Origin: Diadema setosum
Taxonomy: Eukaryota; Echinodermata; Echinoidea; Diadematoida; Diadematidae
Reading direction: 5' to 3'
Assembly: GCF_964275005.1 (NCBI RefSeq)
Contig: NC_092700.1
Location: 24,165,674-24,229,673 of the forward strand
Length of the DNA: 64,000 nt
Numbering within the stretch: the stretch's first letter is position 1; every line of letters begins with the position of its first letter. Of this stretch, positions 58,486 to 64,000 are shown one piece after another. A model generated the notes under the pieces. It had not been told where the DNA came from. It saw only the letters and a list, made by a program, of their open reading frames with translations, and ran no database searches. Made by a program: the position numbers and the translations under genes.

Positions 58486-60490
58486 AAGTCTTTTTATGGG
58501 AATGCAATACATTTTTATTTAGACTAGTATGTAAAGCAACACTACAAAATCAATGATCTAGCTTTGATATAACGAAGCGTAAGGTATACAAAAGTGTACA
58601 TTCTACATCACATTGCGCAACATTGCACCGACTCTTTTTGCCGTTCGGATGTTCTGAATGCACTGCGCACATCCTCCTTATGATGTATGCAGAATACCAA
58701 CCATTAATCACGCTAAATCACAATCTTTTGTCGGCTCCGGGCTTTTTGAACAATGTTTCACATTACGACTCTACCTCTTGAATTATGGTTAAAAGAAATT
58801 ATAGAAAAATATCTTATTTCTTGATCACCCTTTCATGTCGATTTCAAAAGCAGTTTAATAACCCTTGAATTACCATTTTAGTAAGTCTTTTTTTTTAACA
58901 AGCGGATTGGGAGGGGGACCCCCCCCCCCCTCCGTAGTTACGTCACTGCTTTTGGGTGAAATGATTGGACAGATTTCTAACAAAAAAGCAGGAATTTCTT
59001 TTCATCGCGGGAATTATGATTATGTGGGGTGGGGCAAATGGTGCTCTTACCTTCCAATATTTTTATGGGGGCAACATTTTTTTTTCTTCCAAAAGCAAGA
59101 AAATCTTCTCACTTATTAATTATCAATCATTAATTATTGATTATTAATTATTAATTATCAATTATGGGGGAAAATTACAATATGCTTGCTCCTCCAATAT
59201 CTTTATGGGGGCAATTTTTTTTTTTTCTGTCAAAAAAAAATGATATAATTGCCCCTTCATTTTTTCATTTTTTATTTTTTTTTTTGTTGTTGTTAATGAG
59301 GCTAAGGCTCGCACTTGGGCTGGCAATATGGATTGGTCAGAAGTAACGTACATAGACCCTACATACTTGTAAGTAGCACACGTACATGCAAACGTGTACG
59401 TGCTCCGTACTGTACGGATGTACAGTACGGTCGATAAATAGTAAACACTGTATAGAATACTAGTAGATACGTATAAAATACGTGCTGCCAGAGCCAGGGG
59501 TGTAAATTGTTTTTGCCCACAAATTTATTGTCCCTGGTGAAAATAATAAAAATGAATTAAAAAAATAATAATTATTTAGCGTCCGGCGTTGATGTCGCTC
59601 GCACTCTGAGATATATATATATATTTCTTTAAAGGGGCTGAAGGGGGGGGGGGGTGCGTTCGCACCCAACGCACCCCCCCCCCCTCCCCCCCGTGACGCC
59701 CATGATGGTGCAAAAGTCAGGGGTAAACGTATGAAGGGTGAAAAATCCTATGTCAAGGATTAAAATGTCACAACAACAACAACACCAACGAGATATGAAA
59801 ACTCGTCACACTGAGGACGAGTTAGGTGATACGCTTGGGGTCATCAGATGTCGGTCATCTGTGATCGACAAAGAAAAGAATGTGATATAAGCACCTTGAA
59901 GTTATATTGAACCTGCATGCAAAACCGTTTCTCTAACCACTCGGGCACGGGACATCCACGAAAATGTTAAGACAAAAAAAAAAACCCCAAAAACAATGTA
60001 TAGATATAACAGGGGAAGAGTCAATGACCACTCAACAAACGTGGCCGCGTGAACATGTATTGCATTGCTAGATGGAAATGCGGCCTTTTAACGATTGATG
60101 TCGCTAGGCCATTTCTGGCAACTCGGGAAAAATACGTCCCGCAGACATACAACCTATAATCGGCTGGTTTTGATACCTTGCCTTTAATCACAATTTTCAG
60201 TGTGATGACGTCATCAAAGTACAAAACAATGACATGGTCTTGAAAGACAATTGTTCAAAGTACAACACCTCCGTCGTCGTCATTACATACTATGATCGGT
60301 TTGAAAAACCCAGCCTGCAGAATTTTGCAGCAGTCTAAGCAATGTGGTCTCCAACACAAAACAGAGTGATTGTGTGTGTCGGTGTGTGGCTGTGTATAGG
60401 TGCGTTTATATACGAACCTGATTTTGTACATGGACGAATGTGTAATACACCATTGAAGAAAAAAAAAAGTAAAATAGATAAGTATTTTGT
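58486..60490. other. Repeat-rich flank, no gene
   Basis: Holds a two-fold repeat of CCAATATTTTTATGGGGGCA (59055 and 59197), AT-rich ATTAATTATCAAT words (59115-59165) and a G-run/C-run hairpin (59644-59695) around GTGCGTTCGCACCCAACGCAC-like sequence. No exon of copy B is seen. Confidence 0.5.
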
Positions 60491-60491
60491 T

Positions 60492-60578
60492 TCGTGCTCT
60501 TATGGGGTTCGAACCCGCACGTTTGCAACCTTACGTCTCTGAGACGTCGCCTTTAACCTCTCAGTCATACATCTCGAC
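60492..60578 (-). repeat. tRNA-derived SINE-like unit 1
   Basis: On the minus strand GTCGAGATGTATGACTGAGA, then GACGTCTCAGAGACG, then GGGTTCGAACCCC. The last is a B-box and T-arm; the A-box is degenerate. A long variable region suggests a Leu/Ser-type tRNA ancestor. The 3' side does not pair with the GTCGAGA acceptor half, so this is not a working tRNA gene. Confidence 0.6.
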
Positions 60579-61758
60579 GAGAAAATATGAGGAACGTAAG
60601 CTTATATGTGAAAGATGACTCAGGAATCGTTTCGTCCACCTTCCATTCTCATTTTCAGTTCTATGCTGCAAAATTCTCAACCTGGTGAGAAGATCAAAAA
60701 ATAAAAATAATAAAATGTATGATTTCTGCAGCTTGTTGTCTCAGCTACAACATACTTAAGTTTCAGAGGAAATGAAGCAAAATCAAGTGAGGTAAAGGTG
60801 CTCGAGCGTTATCGAGTCAATGCATGGTTAAAAAAAAACAAAAATCAACTCCCATAGACATAACGTATAATCCTCGCTGATTTCGGTATCTTGCCTTTAA
60901 TCACAACTTCTAGCATGATGACGTCATCAAATTAGAAAATATCGATATGGACTTGAGAGACCGATGTTCAAGGTAAAGCATATTCATCGTACGTTGTCAG
61001 TTTGCTATTGACAAGACGACAGATGATGCGAATATGAGACAGCTATTAGTACCTGTATGAAATTATTATAGGCATGGTTATCAAATTCCCCTAAAATTTC
61101 CTTATAATTGCTTTATTTTTGCACACAGTTAAGTTATCCCTTTAAACTCGTCACAGTTTAATTAGAATCATTAACAACATACATTAGTACCATATTCAGT
61201 TCCATAGCTGATCACGTTTGCTAATTAATTAAGATTAATTGTCTAGAATGTGTCATATGGCCAACCTGTATACACACGTATATACACACACCCTGCTAAA
61301 TGTATGTATCAAACCTCTGTAACACAACTTTGAACTAACTGTAGGAATTATCGCTGCACTTATCATCCATACTTTTTATCACTATCTGAAACTCCACAAA
61401 AACAACTAATTGACAAATAATCATCAATACAGAAGACAGACTTAAAGGAACAATGCAAATACCTTTTTTACAATGTATAGCTTGTTACATGTATAAATCA
61501 GCACAAAGTAACCACGACTATATTGTGTTACTGAATTGACATGAACAAATTTCATTTTGTTACAATATACTAGCTCAGTTTGACAAGCCCAGCCTGCAAA
61601 ATTTGCAGCAGTCGAAGTAATGCAATCTCCAACGGAAAACAAAGGGATACTGTGCGAGTGTGTGCGTATAGGTGTGTTTACATGAGAACGTGATTTCTAC
61701 ATGGACGAAGGTGTAGTACTCAATTGAAGAAAAAAAGTAAAAAAAAAAATTACATTCT

Positions 61759-61846
61759 TTCGTGCTCCTGTGAGGTTCGAACCCGTACGTGTGCAACCTC
61801 ACGTTTCAGAGACGACGCCTCTAACCACTCGGCCATACGTCTCGAC
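61759..61846 (-). repeat. tRNA-derived SINE-like unit 2
   Basis: On the minus strand GTCGAGACGTATGGCCGAGT with TGGTTAGAGGCG gives a good A-box. GGGTTCGAACC gives a B-box. The acceptor ends do not pair. Together with unit 1 it lies in the two-fold composite repeat. Confidence 0.65.
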
Positions 61847-62762
61847 GAGAAAATTAGAGGAACGTAAACTTATGTACGTGAAAGATGAATCAGGAATCGT
61901 TTCGTCCGCATTCCATTCTCATTTTCAGTTTTAAATTGCAAAATTGTCAACATGATGAGGAGATTTCAAAGAATAAAATGCATGATTACTGCAGCTTATT
62001 GTCACAGCTACAACATACTTAAGTTTCAGAGGAAATGAAGCAAAATCAGCTGAGATAAAGGTGCTTAAACGTTGTCAAGTCAATATATGGTTTCTAAAAA
62101 AGTCACCTCCCATAGACATAACACGTAAACTTGTCCGATTTTGCGTCTTTACCTTTAAGCACAATTTAAAGCATGATGACGTCATCAAATTTCAAAACTA
62201 TGACATGGCCCTGAAAGGCAAACGTTCAAAGTACAATATATCTGAATTTGGGATAATATTGAGCTTAAACAACAGAGATACGAGCAAATGAATGTCACAA
62301 ACAGTACCTTAAAAAAATTAATTCCACTTTTTTGATTTCAGATGATGATATGATGACGTCATAATGTATTTATGGAGATATTGATACTTGAAACGTTATT
62401 TCCAATTCATATGTTTTTGTAATATGCAATAAAAACATAGGGTAACCAGACGTTTTAGAGAGCTATGGCGAAATAAACAAAGACATGTTTTTCGCTATAT
62501 TTGCACAGAGACGCGCACACGAAATTTCAACTTTGACGCCAACGCATTCCTTTGTTATAGGTCGAAATTGATCGGAAATCAATGGATATTGTTACTTAAT
62601 GTATCAGGAATCCAAATCTGTCAAAAAATGTGCATTTTCATTTTGCTTACGCGCACTACGCGCGAAAATGTGCGGACGGACGCGAACGCGCGAAACGCTT
62701 AAAATTGTCTGAAACTTCGAGATTTCCCATTGGTAAGTTGTTTTGAGCCTTTTAAAAGTTTG

Positions 62763-62782
62763 ACGCGCGCGTACGCGCGCGT
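62763..62782. repeat. 20-bp CG-rich palindrome
   Basis: ACGCGCGCGTACGCGCGCGT, a perfect palindrome of alternating purine and pyrimidine in otherwise AT-rich DNA. Confidence 0.9.
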
Positions 62783-63110
62783 ATTAATGTCCTAGGTAAT
62801 TAGCATTAAAATGTAAGATAGAGCGTGACCTGAACTTAATGTCCACCGAAAATGATACAGAAATGACCTTTAGTTATGAAGTTATGATCGATCATGTAAC
62901 ATGGTCCGAAAATCACAAAATGGCGCCTAGATGACGTCATAGACATGTTACTGTCATGAAAACCTTATTGTGGCTAGATATTGTCATGAGACATGTTCCC
63001 TGAAAATGTCATGTCATTCTGTAATGTCACTCTTGAGATATTGATGACACAAAATTGTCCAGAAAGAAAGAAGAATAAAAAGAAATAAAGAGAGATTTTG
63101 ACAATCACAA

Positions 63111-63139
63111 TAGGTGATACGCTGATAGCGTATCACCTA
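63111..63139. repeat. Perfect 13-bp stem hairpin
   Basis: TAGGTGATACGCT, loop GAT, AGCGTATCACCTA. The half-word GGTGATACGCT also occurs at 59825-59835. It is probably the end of a repeat element. Confidence 0.85.
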
Positions 63140-63319
63140 ACTAGACTCGAAATTTGTCAAGACTGACAAATTAGGTGATCCGATTTTTTTTAAATCAATG
63201 ATTCGAGTTTTCACCTGAGATTAGGGACATTGGTCGTGTGATGTTTGGATTCTCATTTTGAAAAGGGAGTCAGACCTGCCATCTTGGGTACCGAATTCCG
63301 TATACACTATCAAAGATGC

Positions 63320-64000
63320 AGAATGAAGTATATTTGACCTTTGACCCCACTTTGCACCCCCAAGATGGCATCTGAGCAAAAAGTGGTTATTTTGTGAAAT
63401 GATTCTTGTAACATGGTCTTTGCGTGTGTAAAATATGGGAAAGATAAGACATGTATTCACCAAGATACAGGAAGAAACATTTATGACCTTTGACCCTAAT
63501 TTACATACCCAAGATGGTGTCTGATCAAGTAGTTGTTATTTTATGAAATAATGTACGTAACATTAACTAAACATGTGCAAAATATGGGGTTGATAGGGGC
63601 TATTTTTCTTGCGTTATTGCAAAGAAAATTGGAAAAAGAAAGATGAAAATACATCGAAGATAACCTTTAATTCAACCACGTTTTTGGACGTGATCCCGAC
63701 AACATATGAAAAACAAAGGGGACACGTACGATACCGCAAAGTCTCAGCTACAACATATTAAAATCTAGGAGAAATTCACCGAAGGGTAAATGAGCTAGTG
63801 CTCGATAAAGACAATCATGTCAATTTTCACATCTAGAAAAATTCCCTCCCATAGAGATAACACGTCATAACGAAGATAAAGAAAGAAGTACATATGACCT
63901 TTGACCCCGATCTGCACAGACAAGATGGCATCTGAGCAAAAAGTGGTTATTTTGTGAAATGATCCTTGTAATACGGTCTTTACGTGTGCAAAATATGGGG
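63320..64000. repeat. TGACCTTTGACCC repeat family, three or more units
   Basis: ATGACCTTTGACCC with CAAGATGGCATCTGA and GTGGTTATTTTGTGAAAT occurs near 63331, 63483 and 63896. The last unit runs off the window end. No coding sequence. Confidence 0.8.

Larger units (their letters stand above)
60180..62220. repeat. Two-fold composite repeat with TGACGTCA words
   Basis: The block TTAATCACAATTTTCAGTGT with ATGATGACGTCATCAAA-type core occurs near 60186, 60896 and 62155. The block with CCAGCCTGCA, a tRNA-like unit and CAGCTACAACATACTTAAG occurs at 60310-60870 and 61585-62110. Confidence 0.7.

Noticed and set aside
60492..60578. Functional tRNA-Leu gene
   Set aside because: B-box and an anticodon-like loop are present, but the acceptor halves do not pair and the unit sits in a dispersed repeat.

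Overview
This window is nuclear DNA from an animal, probably a marine invertebrate deuterostome and most likely an echinoderm. The evidence is GT-AG introns, exons that are nearly all phase 1, an AT-rich background full of microsatellites, many TIR elements, L2/CR1-like LINE relics, and the recurrent AGGCCTA motif. The species cannot be fixed from sequence alone.

The main content is two tandem plus-strand copies of one gene family. Copy A (191-20258; its signal-peptide exon would lie left of the window) and copy B (from 30094) encode a V-set-like Ig domain, a C1-like Ig domain, one transmembrane helix, a short cytosolic linker, and a GTPase domain that resembles interferon-induced protein 44 (IFI44). 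Nine exons of copy A join in one open frame of 578 codons. The frame runs from the Ig domain through P-loop GQMSAGKS, a DNRG motif and a THGD motif to a C-terminal CSVM that fits a CaaX prenylation box. Copy B adds the signal-peptide exon and runs through the P-loop exon (36956). The rest of its GTPase was not found in the following 27 kb. An Ig receptor joined to an IFI44-like GTPase is, as far as I know, not a described architecture. It is the best candidate here for a new innate-immune membrane system.

Introns and intergenic DNA are packed with mobile elements. A 6.0-kb DNA transposon with TA target duplication (11234-17276) sits inside the GTPase part of copy A. Two pogo/Tigger-like MITEs (6743-7299, 20983-21536), several foldback MITEs, tail-to-tail LINE ends (7470-9830) and other LINE 3' fragments are also present. 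A 1.0-1.5-kb unit is repeated from 22.0 to 26.0 kb.

From 36957 on, no further exon of copy B was recognised. This part holds tandem G-rich repeats, a RecQ-like helicase relic on the minus strand (42560-43168), two orphan exon-like stretches, and then a 12.6-kb composite insertion (45832-58477) flanked by the direct repeat CCCGGGTC. Inside it lies a giant inverted repeat with two arms of about 3.9 kb. At its axis is a 538-bp TIR element carrying nine copies of the 14-mer CACGGATTGTCGCC. Each arm has a younger insertion for which the other arm keeps the empty site.

The last 5.5 kb (58486-64000) holds AT-rich repeats, two tRNA-derived SINE-like units and a repeat family that continues past the window end.
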